Position numbers and translations under genes: made by a program. Positions 19,484 to 28,567 of a stretch of DNA of 64,000 nt are shown here, piece by piece; positions within the stretch are counted from its first letter, which is position 1; each line of letters begins with the position of its first letter. The DNA lies in the NCBI RefSeq assembly GCF_022879575.1, contig NZ_CP084261.1, forward strand, positions 744,001 through 808,000, read 5' to 3'. Below the pieces are notes generated by a model. It was given only the letters and a program-made list of their open reading frames with translations, did no database searches and had not been told where the DNA came from. This stretch comes from Caballeronia sp. SL2Y3. GTDB lineage: Bacteria; Pseudomonadota; Gammaproteobacteria; Burkholderiales; Burkholderiaceae.

Positions 19484-19778
19484 GCGTTTTCTGGACTTGC
19501 TCGCGCCGCGATCCGGCGGTGACACTGCCGGACAGCGGCGCAAATCGTTGTTATCGGGGCGGCGCATGATGCACAGTGGGCGCGCCGCGTCGGTATTCGC
19601 CTGCGGCTCGCCATACAAAACGGTTTGCGCGTAAGAAACGCCTGTATAACGGCCACGGTTGACCCAACTTGACCGATATTCGGGAAAGCGCCGGGAGCGA
19701 AGGCTGCTTCAATACGAGCGCGCCGTGCATCATCGGCGAGAAGACTAAGCGGATAACACCACCAAAGGCATCAGAAAT

Positions 19779-20129
19779 ATGAGAAAAAGTGTCACAAGCA
19801 CGCTGGCAGTCTGTTTCGCGCTGGCGCTCAACGGCTGCGTCAGCACCGACGACGCGCTGCTGAAAACCGTGCCGATCGGCTCGGGCGCGTCGACGCTCGC
19901 GACGTTGGATTTCACGAAGTGCGTCAAGGCGCGATGGACGCCCATCGCGCCGCGCGTGCGGGAATATGGCCTCGGCCCCGATTCGCTCGCGGTATCGGTT
20001 CCGGGACAGGGCGGCTCATCGGCCATTTTGGTGGTCGCGCAGCCGGCGGCGTACGGCACCGGCTACACGATCTACGGCGACAGCGCGGCGAGCAGCCGCT
20101 ACGTCACGGCGGCGCACGCCTGCGACTGA
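19779..20129 (+). CDS. Hypothetical lipoprotein
   Basis: 116-residue protein with a basic start, hydrophobic core and lipobox LNGC (Cys20), so it should be a membrane-anchored lipoprotein. The mature part contains two further cysteines (FTKCVKARW, AAHACD) that could form a disulfide. No family is recognised. Its stop lies 13 bp from the stop of the next minus-strand lipoprotein, so the pair is convergent. Confidence 0.72.
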   Translation: MRKSVTSTLAVCFALALNGCVSTDDALLKTVPIGSGASTLATLDFTKCVKARWTPIAPRVREYGLGPDSLAVSVPGQGGSSAILVVAQPAAYGTGYTIYGDSAASSRYVTAAHACD

Positions 20130-20142
20130 AGCGCGCCGCGTA

Positions 20143-20685
20143 TTACGACGGCTTGCCGTTGCGCATGTCGACGCTGGCGAGATGCGTGCCGACGATGCGC
20201 CCGATCAGATAGCCGTCGGACGCGCACGCGTTGGTGCGCTCCTTGCCGTCCCACTGGATCTTGTACTGCTCGTCTTGCGAGTGGATGGCGGACGGGTCGA
20301 ACTTGCCGAGCTTGCTCTTGAGCGCCTTGGCGCCGTTCTCGCGCACGGCCTCGCCGACGAGCCGGTTCCACGTCAGCGCATAGCCGTAGCGCACGCCGTC
20401 CGCGAAGGCGGCGTTGTCGCAAACTTGCGCGGGCGGCGTGGTCTTGACGGTCACGCGATACCCGTTCGCCGCGCCGATCACGATGCGCTGTTCCGTCGGC
20501 CCCGAAGGCTGCGCGGCGGCCTTAGCCGCTGCCGCTGCGGAAGCCGCCTGCGCGGCTTGCGCCGCCGAGGCAGCCGCGGCCGCGTCCGCGCTTTTCTGCT
20601 GATCGGGAAGCGGCGCGCACGCAGCGAGCGCGACCGCCGTTGCCAGCGCGAATGCCGCGCTGACGCCTTTCGTTCCGTAAGTCAT
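20143..20685 (-). CDS. Hypothetical Ala-rich lipoprotein
   Basis: 180-residue protein with signal peptide and lipobox (ALAAC, Cys23). An alanine-rich linker of about 35 residues follows (KSADAAAAASAAQ...), then a C-terminal folded domain with paired cysteines (QVCDNAAFADG, TNACASDGYL). The layout, an anchor, a flexible linker and a globular domain, suggests a periplasmic domain held near the membrane. No family was recognised with confidence. An upstream in-frame ATG at 20715 is less likely because it would put charged residues before the signal peptide. Confidence 0.72.
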   Translation of the reverse strand: MTYGTKGVSAAFALATAVALAACAPLPDQQKSADAAAAASAAQAAQAASAAAAAKAAAQPSGPTEQRIVIGAANGYRVTVKTTPPAQVCDNAAFADGVRYGYALTWNRLVGEAVRENGAKALKSKLGKFDPSAIHSQDEQYKIQWDGKERTNACASDGYLIGRIVGTHLASVDMRNGKPS

Positions 20686-20821
20686 CGACCTGCTGTTCAC
20701 CTGCGCGTTTCCCATCTCAAAATAAACCGGGCTCTACCTTACCATTCCGGTGCCAATCCTCGGAGTTTTGAGAAAAGGGGACGCGGCGTGCGCGCGACGC
20801 CGCCGTGCCGCGAAGAACGGC

Positions 20822-21517
20822 TCAGGACGCCGACGACGTGTTGCCCATCGGCATTTCGATGCCCCGCCGCGCCATTTCCACGATCAGGAAGGTTCGGCGC
20901 GTGACATGAAAGCGCGCGAGCAGGTCGCTCGAATATTCCTTGGCCGTGTTCTCGCTGATGTTCATCTTGCGCGCGATGGCCTTGTTCGACAGCCCTTGCA
21001 GCAGATAGCGCAGCGTTTCGGTCAGGCGCGGCGGAAGATCGAGCGATTCGATGGTGACGCCCGCATGCGTCGAGACCGGCTTCGGGCTATGGCCGCCCTT
21101 GCCGAGCACCGTGTTAGGCAGATAGACGCGCCCGTTGAGAATGGTCTTCAGGGCTTCGCGAAACACGCTCGCGCCCTGCTCGCTGCCCTTCGAGATGAAA
21201 CCGCACGCGCCGTTTCGAATGCATTCGAGCACGGTATCGCGGTCGTCCTGAGCGGACAGCATGATGGTCTGAACCTCGCGCTCCTCCTCGCGTATCCAGT
21301 TGAGCAGGTCCATGCCGGTGGCCGGGCCGCGCAAGTGATAGTCGAGAAACATCAGATCGTACGAATTTGCCGAGAGCTTCGCTTTCGCCTGCTCGAATCC
21401 ATCGGCTTCGTCGATCTCGAGCAAGGGCTCGTTCGCGAGGATCAGCGTTTTCATCGCGCTGCGCGTGAGCCCTTCGTCCTCTACCAGCAATACTGTTTTG
21501 AAATAGCCGTTTTCCAT
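20822..21517 (-). CDS. NarL/LuxR-type response regulator
   Basis: 231-residue response regulator. The receiver domain carries the acidic pair in VLLVEDEG (residues 9-16), the phospho-acceptor Asp59 in LMFLDYHL and the conserved Lys in GFISKGSE. A C-terminal LuxR HTH follows (LTETLRYLLQGLSNKAIARK, NISENTAKEYSSDLLARF; near residues 167-205). No sensor kinase is adjacent. It is divergent from a degenerate single-domain receiver gene, 178 bp apart. Confidence 0.9.
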   Translation of the reverse strand: MENGYFKTVLLVEDEGLTRSAMKTLILANEPLLEIDEADGFEQAKAKLSANSYDLMFLDYHLRGPATGMDLLNWIREEEREVQTIMLSAQDDRDTVLECIRNGACGFISKGSEQGASVFREALKTILNGRVYLPNTVLGKGGHSPKPVSTHAGVTIESLDLPPRLTETLRYLLQGLSNKAIARKMNISENTAKEYSSDLLARFHVTRRTFLIVEMARRGIEMPMGNTSSAS

Positions 21518-21695
21518 TGCGAGTCCCCGAGAACGCTTCCGATATTACGCGCGCCTGTCGCCGATCGAACCCCTCCATTCGAAGGGATACATTCGGCGGT
21601 CTCCCAAAATCTTCGCCGTTCCCCGCCGCCGCCGGGTGTCGGGCGGCGCTCGGCCGACCGACACTCGACGCATCCGTCACGAAGTGGAGAACGCG

Positions 21696-22148
21696 ATGCC
21701 ACCCCGCTCATCCGATAACGAAAGCGAATTCGCCCTGTGGCGCATCAAGCGCGCGCGGCCGGGCGACTCCGCGCGGCGCGTGCTGATCGCGCACAAGGAC
21801 AAGTCCATCGCGGAGTCGCTCGCGGTGCAGCTTCGGCTGAAGGGCTTGCAGGTCATCCACGCGCAGGATCTGGCGTCGGTGCGCGCGCTGCTGCATAGCT
21901 GGCAGCCGCAGGCGCTCGTGCTCGACACGGCCCTGGACAGCGATTCCGGCTATGTCTTCATTCGCACGCTGCGCATGGACGCGGACGTGACGGGGCGTTT
22001 GCTCGTAGCGATGAGCAACGTGTGGCCCGCCGATCCGGTGCAGCAGCTGAAGGACGCAGGTTTCGACGCGCATTGCAGGCGTCCGTGTTCGACCTGGCGC
22101 ATCGTCGATTTGGTCGATGCGTTCTTTACCGCGCCGCTCGCGCGGTGA
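21696..22148 (+). CDS. Degenerate stand-alone receiver-domain protein
   Basis: 150-residue protein with an N-terminal tail of about 25 residues and a single CheY-like domain (RRVLIAHKDKSIAESLAVQL, QPQALVLDTALDSDSG, GRLLVAMSNVWPADP). Asp77 occupies the phospho-acceptor position. The N-terminal acidic pair is replaced by HKDK, and the strand-5 Lys is replaced by Arg in HCRRPCS. There is no output domain. Phosphorylation may therefore be inefficient or absent. GTGGAG precedes the ATG at 21696. The 3' end overlaps the convergent aldose epimerase by 23 bp. Confidence 0.8.
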   Translation: MPPRSSDNESEFALWRIKRARPGDSARRVLIAHKDKSIAESLAVQLRLKGLQVIHAQDLASVRALLHSWQPQALVLDTALDSDSGYVFIRTLRMDADVTGRLLVAMSNVWPADPVQQLKDAGFDAHCRRPCSTWRIVDLVDAFFTAPLAR

Positions 22149-23064
22149 GCGGCGGCCTCATGACGAGTGTCGCGGACACTTCGCTTCCCGGCGCAATGAC
22201 GACGACGCCCGTTCCACCGAACCCTTGCGCGTCGAGATTGAAGCCGTCGCTGACATGGGATACCGGCTCCACGCACAGGTACCCGCCGCCTGCCGGGCAA
22301 TGCACGACCACATGCCTCAGCGCGCCGTCCGCTTCGAGCGCGAGCGTGCGGCCATCGGCATAGAGAAGCGTGGCGCGGCCGTCCCAGCCGCTGAGATACC
22401 GCGTATAGCCGTCCGACTCTTTCACATGACGGCGCGGCGGATGCTCGTCCGACGGTCCCAGCGCGATCTCGGCTTCGTGACGCCAGAGCGTCGCGGCATT
22501 CAGTTCGGCTTCGAGCGCCGCGAAGTACGGATGAAAACCGAAGCCCGCCGGCATCGGACGTGGCGAGCGGTTGATGACGCGCATCGACAATCGTGCGCCT
22601 TCGGCGGTCGCGCGAATCGTCTGGATCGCCTCGAACGCCCACGGCCAGCCGTGCTCGCCCTCGCGATGCGTGTAACGCAGTTCGATGCAATCGGCATCGT
22701 GACGCGCGACGCGCCATGCCGCGTACTGGCCGAAGCCATGCAGCGCGTGCGCCATGCCGGGGAACGTTGCAAGCGTCACGCGCTCGCCGCCGGGCGCGGG
22801 AAACTGCGCATTCCGCACGCGGTTCGAGAACGGCACGAGCGGATAGCTGCCGCCCTTCGGCCACGCGTCGCACGGCCAGCTCGACGCCGTTATCGGCACG
22901 AGCCAGTCATGTGCGCCGGCTTCGTCGTGCGTCGTGAAGCGCGTGATGCGCCCGCCAGAGGCCGGCGCCACCTCGATCACATGCGGGCCGTTCGCCACGC
23001 GAAGGCGCGGCTCGGCGTGCAACTCGACGACTGGTCGCATCGGCATCGGCTCAGAAGACGTCAC
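22126..23064 (-). CDS. Aldose 1-epimerase family protein
   Basis: 312-residue galactose mutarotase-like beta-sandwich protein, interconverting alpha/beta anomers of a sugar or acting on a related ligand. Family features are GGRITRF near residue 35, SYPLVPFSNRVRN (substrate Arg/Asn region), MAHALHGFGQYAAW with the catalytic-region His, FGFHPYF (second His) and the C-terminal CVEPVSHVSDGFN with Glu. The GTG at 23064 overlaps the stop of the upstream permease (GTGA), indicating coupling. An internal ATG at 23046 is the alternative. Being last in the ABC-importer operon suggests the imported compound is a carbohydrate or sugar acid. Confidence 0.86.
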   Translation of the reverse strand: MTSSEPMPMRPVVELHAEPRLRVANGPHVIEVAPASGGRITRFTTHDEAGAHDWLVPITASSWPCDAWPKGGSYPLVPFSNRVRNAQFPAPGGERVTLATFPGMAHALHGFGQYAAWRVARHDADCIELRYTHREGEHGWPWAFEAIQTIRATAEGARLSMRVINRSPRPMPAGFGFHPYFAALEAELNAATLWRHEAEIALGPSDEHPPRRHVKESDGYTRYLSGWDGRATLLYADGRTLALEADGALRHVVVHCPAGGGYLCVEPVSHVSDGFNLDAQGFGGTGVVVIAPGSEVSATLVMRPPLTARAAR

Positions 23065-23969
23065 TGCCGCTGTTCCTTCACGCGCGAGACCAGCTGCGTC
23101 GGACTCACGAATTGCAGCGCGATCAACACCCAGACGAGCGTGATGGCCATGTAGATCATCGCCATTGCGTCGATGGATTGCGGCGCGCGCACGCCCGTCG
23201 AAAACACCGCGTAGTACAGCGCGACGACGAGCGTCTGGGTCGTCGGCCCGGCGGTGAAGAACGTCAGCTCGAACATGCCGATGGTCCGCACCAGCACCAG
23301 CAGCCCCGCCGCGAGCATGCCCGGCACCAGCAGCGGCAACAGCACGTAGCGGAAATAGCGCACCGTGTTCGCGCCGAAAATGCGCGCGGCGGATTCCAGA
23401 TTCGGATCGATCTGCTCGATGAACGGCGTCATCACCAGAATCACGAACGGCAGCGCAGGCACCAGATTCGCGAGAATCACGCCGGTCAGCGTGCCCGCGA
23501 GATGGAACTTGTACATGACCGTCGCCATCGGGATGCCGTAGGTCACGGGCGGGACCATCAGCGGCAGCAGGAACACGAGCATCGCGAAGCGCTTGCCGGG
23601 AAACTGCACGCGCGCGAGCGCATACGCCGCCGGCACGCCGAGCACGATGGACAGCAGCACCACCGCGCCCACCACTTCGAGCGTGACGAGCAGCACGCTC
23701 GACAACTGGAAGTCGCTCCACGCCTGCGCGTACCAGTGCAGCGTGAAGCCCTGCGGCAGCAGCGTGCCGAACCAGCGCGTCGCGACGGAGTTCACCGCGA
23801 CCGTCGCGATGAGAACCAGGACGTTGAGCAGGAAGAAGCCCATCGTGACCCAGACGAACGCCTTCCACATCCTGTCGCGCAGGCTCGCTTGCTGTTTCAT
23901 GTTCTTGCCGGAGCGTTGAGTCGGCGCGGGGGCCTGCCAGGCGGGCGCCGCGCGGTTGTCGGTTGCCAT
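23061..23969 (-). CDS. ABC transporter permease (second subunit)
   Basis: 302-residue inner-membrane permease of the spermidine/putrescine-type binding-protein-dependent family. Six hydrophobic segments are visible. The coupling-helix EAA motif is ESAARIFGANTVRYFRYVLLPLLVPG near residues 185-210. Its ATG at 23969 shares one base with the stop codon of the first permease (TAATG). Together with the ATPase, first permease and binding protein it forms one importer. Confidence 0.93.
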   Translation of the reverse strand: MATDNRAAPAWQAPAPTQRSGKNMKQQASLRDRMWKAFVWVTMGFFLLNVLVLIATVAVNSVATRWFGTLLPQGFTLHWYAQAWSDFQLSSVLLVTLEVVGAVVLLSIVLGVPAAYALARVQFPGKRFAMLVFLLPLMVPPVTYGIPMATVMYKFHLAGTLTGVILANLVPALPFVILVMTPFIEQIDPNLESAARIFGANTVRYFRYVLLPLLVPGMLAAGLLVLVRTIGMFELTFFTAGPTTQTLVVALYYAVFSTGVRAPQSIDAMAMIYMAITLVWVLIALQFVSPTQLVSRVKEQRQ

Positions 23970-24832
23970 TATCCCTTCCCTCCGCTCACCGGGCCGGTGT
24001 AAAAGAAGCGGCGCGCGCCGAGCATGCCGCCCACGACCAGCAATTGCACGAAGCCCATCACGATCGCGATCGTCGATGCCAGCGAATAGTCGTAGCTTTC
24101 GAACGCGGCCTCGGACGCGGCAATCGAGATCACGCGCGTGGGACCCGCCGGCGCGCCGAGCAGCACCGCCGACGGAAACACCGAAAACGCCTGCACGAAC
24201 GAAAGGCACGCAGTCATCGTGAGGCCGGGCAGCAAAAGCGGCAGATAGATCTGCCGAAACTGCTGCCACGGACTCGCGCCGAGCGTCGCGGCGGCGCGCG
24301 CGAGCGTCGGGTCGATACCCGTGACGTAGGAAAGCGTCAGCAGAAACGCGAACGGAAAGCCCGACACGATCAGCGAAATAAGCACGCCCCAGTAGTTATG
24401 CGTGAGCCGCACTTCGTCGCCATAGAGATGCAGCGCCTGAACCGCCTGCGGGAACCAGCCGTTCGGGCTGAAGTACGTGAGCATGCCGTCGGCGATCAAG
24501 ACGGTGCCGAGCGTCACCGGAATGACGAGCAGCGTGGTCACGAACTTCTGATACGGCGACGAACGCCGCAACGCGAACGCGACCGGCACCGAAACGCCGA
24601 CGTTGATGATCGTCGCGGGCACGGCGAGCTTCAGCGTGACGATGATCGTCGGCCACATCGACGTATCGGTGAAAAACGACACGTAGTTCGCCCAGGCGCC
24701 GCCGCCGTTCATCGGATTGAACGACAGCATCAGCCCGTACGCGAACGGATAGATGAACAGCGCGATGATGAAGACGAGCGCCGGCGCGACGAGCCAGCCC
24801 TTCGGGTCGCGCTGCGCGGGAAGCGCGATCAT
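23969..24832 (-). CDS. ABC transporter permease (first subunit)
   Basis: 287-residue membrane permease partner. The EAA loop is ARAAATLGASPWQQFRQIYLPLLLPG near residues 195-220, and the N-terminal segment WLVAPALVFIIALFIYPFAYG is the first helix. The ATG at 24832 overlaps the stop of the ATPase gene as ATGA, so translation is coupled. It belongs to the polyamine/opine/phosphonate (POPT) group by overall look; the ligand is unknown. Confidence 0.93.
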   Translation of the reverse strand: MIALPAQRDPKGWLVAPALVFIIALFIYPFAYGLMLSFNPMNGGGAWANYVSFFTDTSMWPTIIVTLKLAVPATIINVGVSVPVAFALRRSSPYQKFVTTLLVIPVTLGTVLIADGMLTYFSPNGWFPQAVQALHLYGDEVRLTHNYWGVLISLIVSGFPFAFLLTLSYVTGIDPTLARAAATLGASPWQQFRQIYLPLLLPGLTMTACLSFVQAFSVFPSAVLLGAPAGPTRVISIAASEAAFESYDYSLASTIAIVMGFVQLLVVGGMLGARRFFYTGPVSGGKG

Positions 24833-25905
24833 TTTTCTTCTCCGTACACGAGCGCCTTCGCGGGCGACACGCGCAGCACGATGCGCTCGCCTTCCGCGCA
24901 TTCGCCCGCAATGCGCGCCCACAGCTTGCCGAATGCCGTATTCACCCGGATAAGCGAATCGCGGCCGCCGTACTCGACGGTCTCGACGTGCGCATCGAAC
25001 GCGTTCTGATCGCCGGGCGCGGCGCGTTCCATGTCTTCGGGACGCAACGCGACGCTCACGTTCTTGCTGTCGAAGCCTTCCATCGGCGTGCCGAAGAGAC
25101 GCACGCCGTTCGCGCTCACGGCAACCGTGTCGCCCTGCGTGCCTTCCAACGTGAACGGCGCGACATTGCGAAAGCCCATGAAACGCGCGACATGCAGGTT
25201 CTTCGGCCGCGAATAGACTTCCTTCGGCGGCGCGACTTGCTGCACGACGCCCTCCTTCATCACGACGATGCGATCCGCCATCGAAAGCGCTTCGTCCTGA
25301 TCGTGCGTAACGTAGATGGTCGCGCGCTCCAGCTTGCCGTGAATGCGGCGGATTTCGGCGCGCATTTCGATGCGCAGCTTCGTGTCGAGATTCGAGAGCG
25401 GCTCGTCCATCAACACGAGCGGCGGCTCGATGACGATTGCCCGCGCAATCGCCACGCGCTGTTGCTGGCCGCCCGAAAGCTGGCCGGGGAGCTTGGCGTC
25501 GTGGCCCGTGAGCTGCACGAGTTGCAGTGCCGCTTTCGCGCGCTTGACCGCTTCCGCTTTCGACACGCCGCGCATCTTGAGTCCGAACCCGACGTTATCC
25601 AGCACGGACATGTGCGGAAAGAGCGCGTAGTTCTGAAACACCATGCCGAAGCCGCGCTTCTCGGGCGGCAGAACGTCGATGCGCTTGTCGTCGAGCCAGA
25701 TGCCGCCGCCCGTCAGCGGCTGCAATCCGGCGATGCAGTTCAGCGCGGTGGATTTGCCGCAGCCCGACGGCCCGAGCAGCGCGATGAACTCGCCGCGCTG
25801 GATGTTGAGATCGAGGCCCTTGAGCGCGGCGAGCTGATGCCCCTGCGCGTTGGTGAAGCTGCGCGAGACCGAGTCGAGGCGCAACTGCTCAAAAGTGTGC
25901 TTCAT
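24829..25905 (-). CDS. ABC transporter ATP-binding protein
   Basis: 358-residue importer ATPase. Walker [10 protein letters not shown] is at 45-53 and the signature LSGGQQQR near 145. Walker [12 protein letters not shown] and the H-loop THDQDEA follow. A C-terminal TOBE-like regulatory domain runs from about 240 ([30 protein letters not shown]). It is the PotA/FbpC-like type. The ATG at 25905 follows GGGAAATC. It lies 75 bp after the binding-protein gene. Confidence 0.95.
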   Translation of the reverse strand: MKHTFEQLRLDSVSRSFTNAQGHQLAALKGLDLNIQRGEFIALLGPSGCGKSTALNCIAGLQPLTGGGIWLDDKRIDVLPPEKRGFGMVFQNYALFPHMSVLDNVGFGLKMRGVSKAEAVKRAKAALQLVQLTGHDAKLPGQLSGGQQQRVAIARAIVIEPPLVLMDEPLSNLDTKLRIEMRAEIRRIHGKLERATIYVTHDQDEALSMADRIVVMKEGVVQQVAPPKEVYSRPKNLHVARFMGFRNVAPFTLEGTQGDTVAVSANGVRLFGTPMEGFDSKNVSVALRPEDMERAAPGDQNAFDAHVETVEYGGRDSLIRVNTAFGKLWARIAGECAEGERIVLRVSPAKALVYGEEK

Positions 25906-25980
25906 GGCGATTTCCCGTTGCGCGAGCGGCGACGCACCCGAAGGAGCGCCGCCGCTCAAAGCCCTGCGAGTGCGATGTGC

Positions 25981-27153
25981 TTACTTCGTCTTCTGCGCGC
26001 CGATCTCGCGGTCCCATTTCTGGAACGCGGCGACCATCGCCTGCGCATTCAGCGGCACGACGTGCGGCCTGTCAGCCAGCAGCTTCGCGTACTCGGGGCG
26101 GCCGAACTTCTGAATCACTTCCTGGCTCTTCGCGGGCGCGGCGGACAGCGGCACGTCCTTGACTGCCGGGCCGGGATAGAAATAGCCGTCGTCGTAAGTC
26201 AGCGCCTGTTGCGCGGGCTCCAGCATGAAGTTCATCAGCTTGTAGAGCACGTCGAGCTTTTCTTTCGGCACGCCCTGCGGAATGACCATGTAGTGGGCGT
26301 CATTCACCCACGTCATGTTGTCGAACGCCTGCACCTTGAATTCGGCCGGCACGATGCCGAGCGCGCGCGGATTGATGTCCCAGCCGGTCACGGTGACGGT
26401 CATGTCACGCGTGCCTTCGCCCAGTTCCTTCATCACGGCCGACGTGCCGCCCGGGTAGTAAGGAATGCAGTCGTTCAGCTGCTTCAGGAACGCCCAGGTC
26501 TTGTCCCAGCCGTTGACCGGGTCCATCGGATTCTTGTCGCCGAGCACGTACGGCAGGCCCATGAGGAAAGTGCGCCCCGGACCGGAATTGGCCGGACGCG
26601 CATAGATCAGCTTGTTGGGATGCGCCTTGCACCACGCGAGCAACTGATCCGGCGTCTTTGGCGGATCGCTGACCTTGGCCGGGTTGTATTCGAGCAGCGG
26701 GCCGGCGGGCATGTACGTCACTTCGAGACCGTAGCCCTGCGCGATGTCCTGCATCTTGCGCGGACCGGGCGCGTACTTGTCCAGCACGCCGGGGAACACG
26801 GCGGCGTGCTCGGGCAGCAGCTTTTCCCACAGGCCCTGCTGGATGCCGGCGGCGAGCGCATCTGTGCCGGTTACGACGAGGTCGATGTCTGAGCGGCCTG
26901 CCGCCTGCATCGCCTTGATCTTGCCCGGCAGTTGCGGCGCGGGCGCGTTGGTGAACGTGATGCTGGACACGAGATCCGGGTACTTCGCCTTGAACGCTTC
27001 GAAGCCCTTCTGCGTCAGTTGAAGATTGCCCGCGACGTCCACGATATTGATCGCCACCGGGTCCGCCGCCTGCGCCGCGCTCGTCGCGAACGCCGCGCTC
27101 ACGGCGACGCACAGCGCCGCCAGTTTCACTGACAGTCCTGCCTTGAAAGCCAT
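25981..27153 (-). CDS. ABC transporter extracellular solute-binding protein
   Basis: 390-residue periplasmic binding protein with a Sec signal peptide (MAFKAGLSVKLAALCVAVSA, cleavage after AAQA near residue 29). It is a family-1-type SBP related to the polyamine/iron/thiamine group (VDVAGNLQLTQKGFEAFKAKYPDLV; DLVVTGTDALAAGIQQGLWEKLLPEH). It is the first gene of the importer operon and has a 319-bp upstream region. The ligand cannot be read from sequence. The operon's epimerase and the adjacent DapA-family lyase hint at a sugar acid or keto-acid source. Confidence 0.93.
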   Translation of the reverse strand: MAFKAGLSVKLAALCVAVSAAFATSAAQAADPVAINIVDVAGNLQLTQKGFEAFKAKYPDLVSSITFTNAPAPQLPGKIKAMQAAGRSDIDLVVTGTDALAAGIQQGLWEKLLPEHAAVFPGVLDKYAPGPRKMQDIAQGYGLEVTYMPAGPLLEYNPAKVSDPPKTPDQLLAWCKAHPNKLIYARPANSGPGRTFLMGLPYVLGDKNPMDPVNGWDKTWAFLKQLNDCIPYYPGGTSAVMKELGEGTRDMTVTVTGWDINPRALGIVPAEFKVQAFDNMTWVNDAHYMVIPQGVPKEKLDVLYKLMNFMLEPAQQALTYDDGYFYPGPAVKDVPLSAAPAKSQEVIQKFGRPEYAKLLADRPHVVPLNAQAMVAAFQKWDREIGAQKTK

Positions 27154-27472
27154 GTTGTCTCCTCACTTCTCTCGCAACCGCTATTGGGACGAGGTCCGGT
27201 CGCTTGTCGATTCAGTCGATTCTGTCGATGAATTCGATCGCCGGCCTGTTCGTACTTCGTTCTGGTCGTGCTCGGTGCGCTGGCTCTTGGTCTGTCGGTC
27301 GGCGCCCTCGCGTCGTTATTAGCTCACGAAGCAGCAAAATAGCCAACCGAATCATCGTATGTCAAGCAAATCGGCGGCGGCTTTCCCTGTTTCCTTGCAG
27401 CGTAGAAAGGGAGTTTCATGCGTTGTGGCGCGGCGTTGCGGCCGACTGTCGGGATATACCCGGAGCGCGCCG
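27154..27472. other. Intergenic promoter region of the ABC importer operon
   Basis: 319 bp without a convincing gene. Close to the binding-protein gene it has a repetitive stretch in which GTCGATTC-like units recur (27205-27245: TCGATTCAGTCGATTCTGTCGATG). Further out is an AT-richer segment (27325-27375) that is the most plausible promoter. No clear palindromic operator like the one at 28490 was found. Confidence 0.4.
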
Positions 27473-28432
27473 TTACCCGGCTTGTTTTACTTCTTTTACC
27501 CCCGCGTTTCCTGCAAGGGTGCGGTCGAATGCCAGGAGAGCCCGCGCTTCGCGCTCGACGGCGGGCAGAGCATGTTCAGGCGTTGCGGAAAGCAGCGGCA
27601 GAATCGGACCCATGTCCGCGATGCCTGAAAGCGTAACGGCGTCGTGAAGCACGCGAATCAGCGAGATATCGTCGCGCAGTGTTTCGAGCGGAAGAAAGCG
27701 GTCGTAGAGACGCTGCGCTTCGTCCATCTCTCCGGACTTCGCGGCGCGCAGCAGCGCCATCAAGGCGTGCGGAGCGATGCACCCCGAGCCGGTCGTCCAG
27801 GCGGCGAGGCCGAAGTCGCGCGTGTGCACCAGCGCGGGCCGCTCGCCCATGCCGGATATCACTTGCGACGCCGGCACGCTGTTAAGAAGCCGCCGCAGGA
27901 AAGGATCGTCGGACGGGTCGGGACGCACGATCGCATATTTGACGGCGAGCAGCGTGCCGTCGGCGACGAGCGCCGCAAGGGTATCGACGTCGATGTAGTC
28001 CTCGCTCTTGATGTAGAGCGTGAACGGCATGCCGGCGACATCCGTCAGCCGCCTAAGGCCGGTGGCGACGCCTTGCGGCGTCGTGAATCCCGCGAGCGGC
28101 AGGACCATCGCGGTGCGGTAGTCGGTCTGCGCCAGAATGCGCGCCTGATCGAGCATCTTCCCGTAATCGGGACCTATCGCCGGGATCACGCGCGTTTGCG
28201 GCCCGGCGATTTGCGCGAGCATGTCGAGCAGTTCACGATATTCGCTCACCGCGACGTGATAGAGGTTGGCGTTGCCGCCATACAGCAGAGTGCGCACGCC
28301 GCCGGCTTCGACGTGGGCCACCAGCGCGCGGTTCTGCGCTTCGTCGAGCGTATAGTCGGCTCGCCGCGCAAGGGGCGGTACTGCCATGACGCTTTGGGAG
28401 AATTCGCTGACCGTGATGGGTTCGACTTTCAT
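27473..28432 (-). CDS. Dihydrodipicolinate synthase (DapA)-family lyase/dehydratase
   Basis: 319-residue (beta/alpha)8 aldolase of the DapA superfamily. The Schiff-base lysine is Lys165 in LLAVKYAIVRP. The active-site Tyr is Tyr140 in FTLYIKSEDY, where the usual YN/YNxP is changed to YIK, so the substrate is probably not pyruvate plus aspartate semialdehyde. GGNANLYH occupies the usual G-G-T/S-T-G-E position and is also altered. Candidate roles are keto-acid aldolase or sugar-acid dehydratase in catabolism. The ATG at 28432 follows AGGCG. A 17-bp palindrome upstream is a likely operator for the neighbouring GntR regulator. Confidence 0.85.
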   Translation of the reverse strand: MKVEPITVSEFSQSVMAVPPLARRADYTLDEAQNRALVAHVEAGGVRTLLYGGNANLYHVAVSEYRELLDMLAQIAGPQTRVIPAIGPDYGKMLDQARILAQTDYRTAMVLPLAGFTTPQGVATGLRRLTDVAGMPFTLYIKSEDYIDVDTLAALVADGTLLAVKYAIVRPDPSDDPFLRRLLNSVPASQVISGMGERPALVHTRDFGLAAWTTGSGCIAPHALMALLRAAKSGEMDEAQRLYDRFLPLETLRDDISLIRVLHDAVTLSGIADMGPILPLLSATPEHALPAVEREARALLAFDRTLAGNAGVKEVKQAG

Positions 28433-28489
28433 GAGTGACGCCTGGCATGGCATGGGCTGACCGTGCGTGGAAGCTAGCAAGGCGTCCCC

Positions 28490-28506
28490 AAGTTGTCAAA
28501 CAACTT
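28490..28506. promoter_or_regulatory. GntR-type operator candidate
   Basis: AAGTTGTCAAACAACTT is a perfect 6-5-6 inverted repeat containing the TTGT-N3-ACAA core common for FadR-subfamily GntR sites. It lies 58 bp upstream of the DapA-family gene and just after the GntR gene, on the same strand. Repression of the lyase by that regulator is the simplest reading. Confidence 0.55.
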
Positions 28507-28567
28507 CCAGGCGAAGGAGCTGTTAATCAGCGTTTCCCCGGATGCGACTACGAGAGTCGTATGACAT

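Noticed and set aside
16979..19522. 847-codon plus-strand frame opposite mprF
   Set aside because: Extremely Arg/Glu/His-rich antisense shadow; mprF is clear on the minus strand.
23112..24002. Plus-strand frame opposite the ABC permease
   Set aside because: Gln/His/Arg-rich antisense composition; the permease on the other strand is coupled to its neighbours.
27204..27245. Possible CRISPR-like or regulatory direct repeats upstream of the ABC operon
   Set aside because: Units are only about 8 bp, irregular in spacing and without spacers; not a CRISPR and not clearly an operator.
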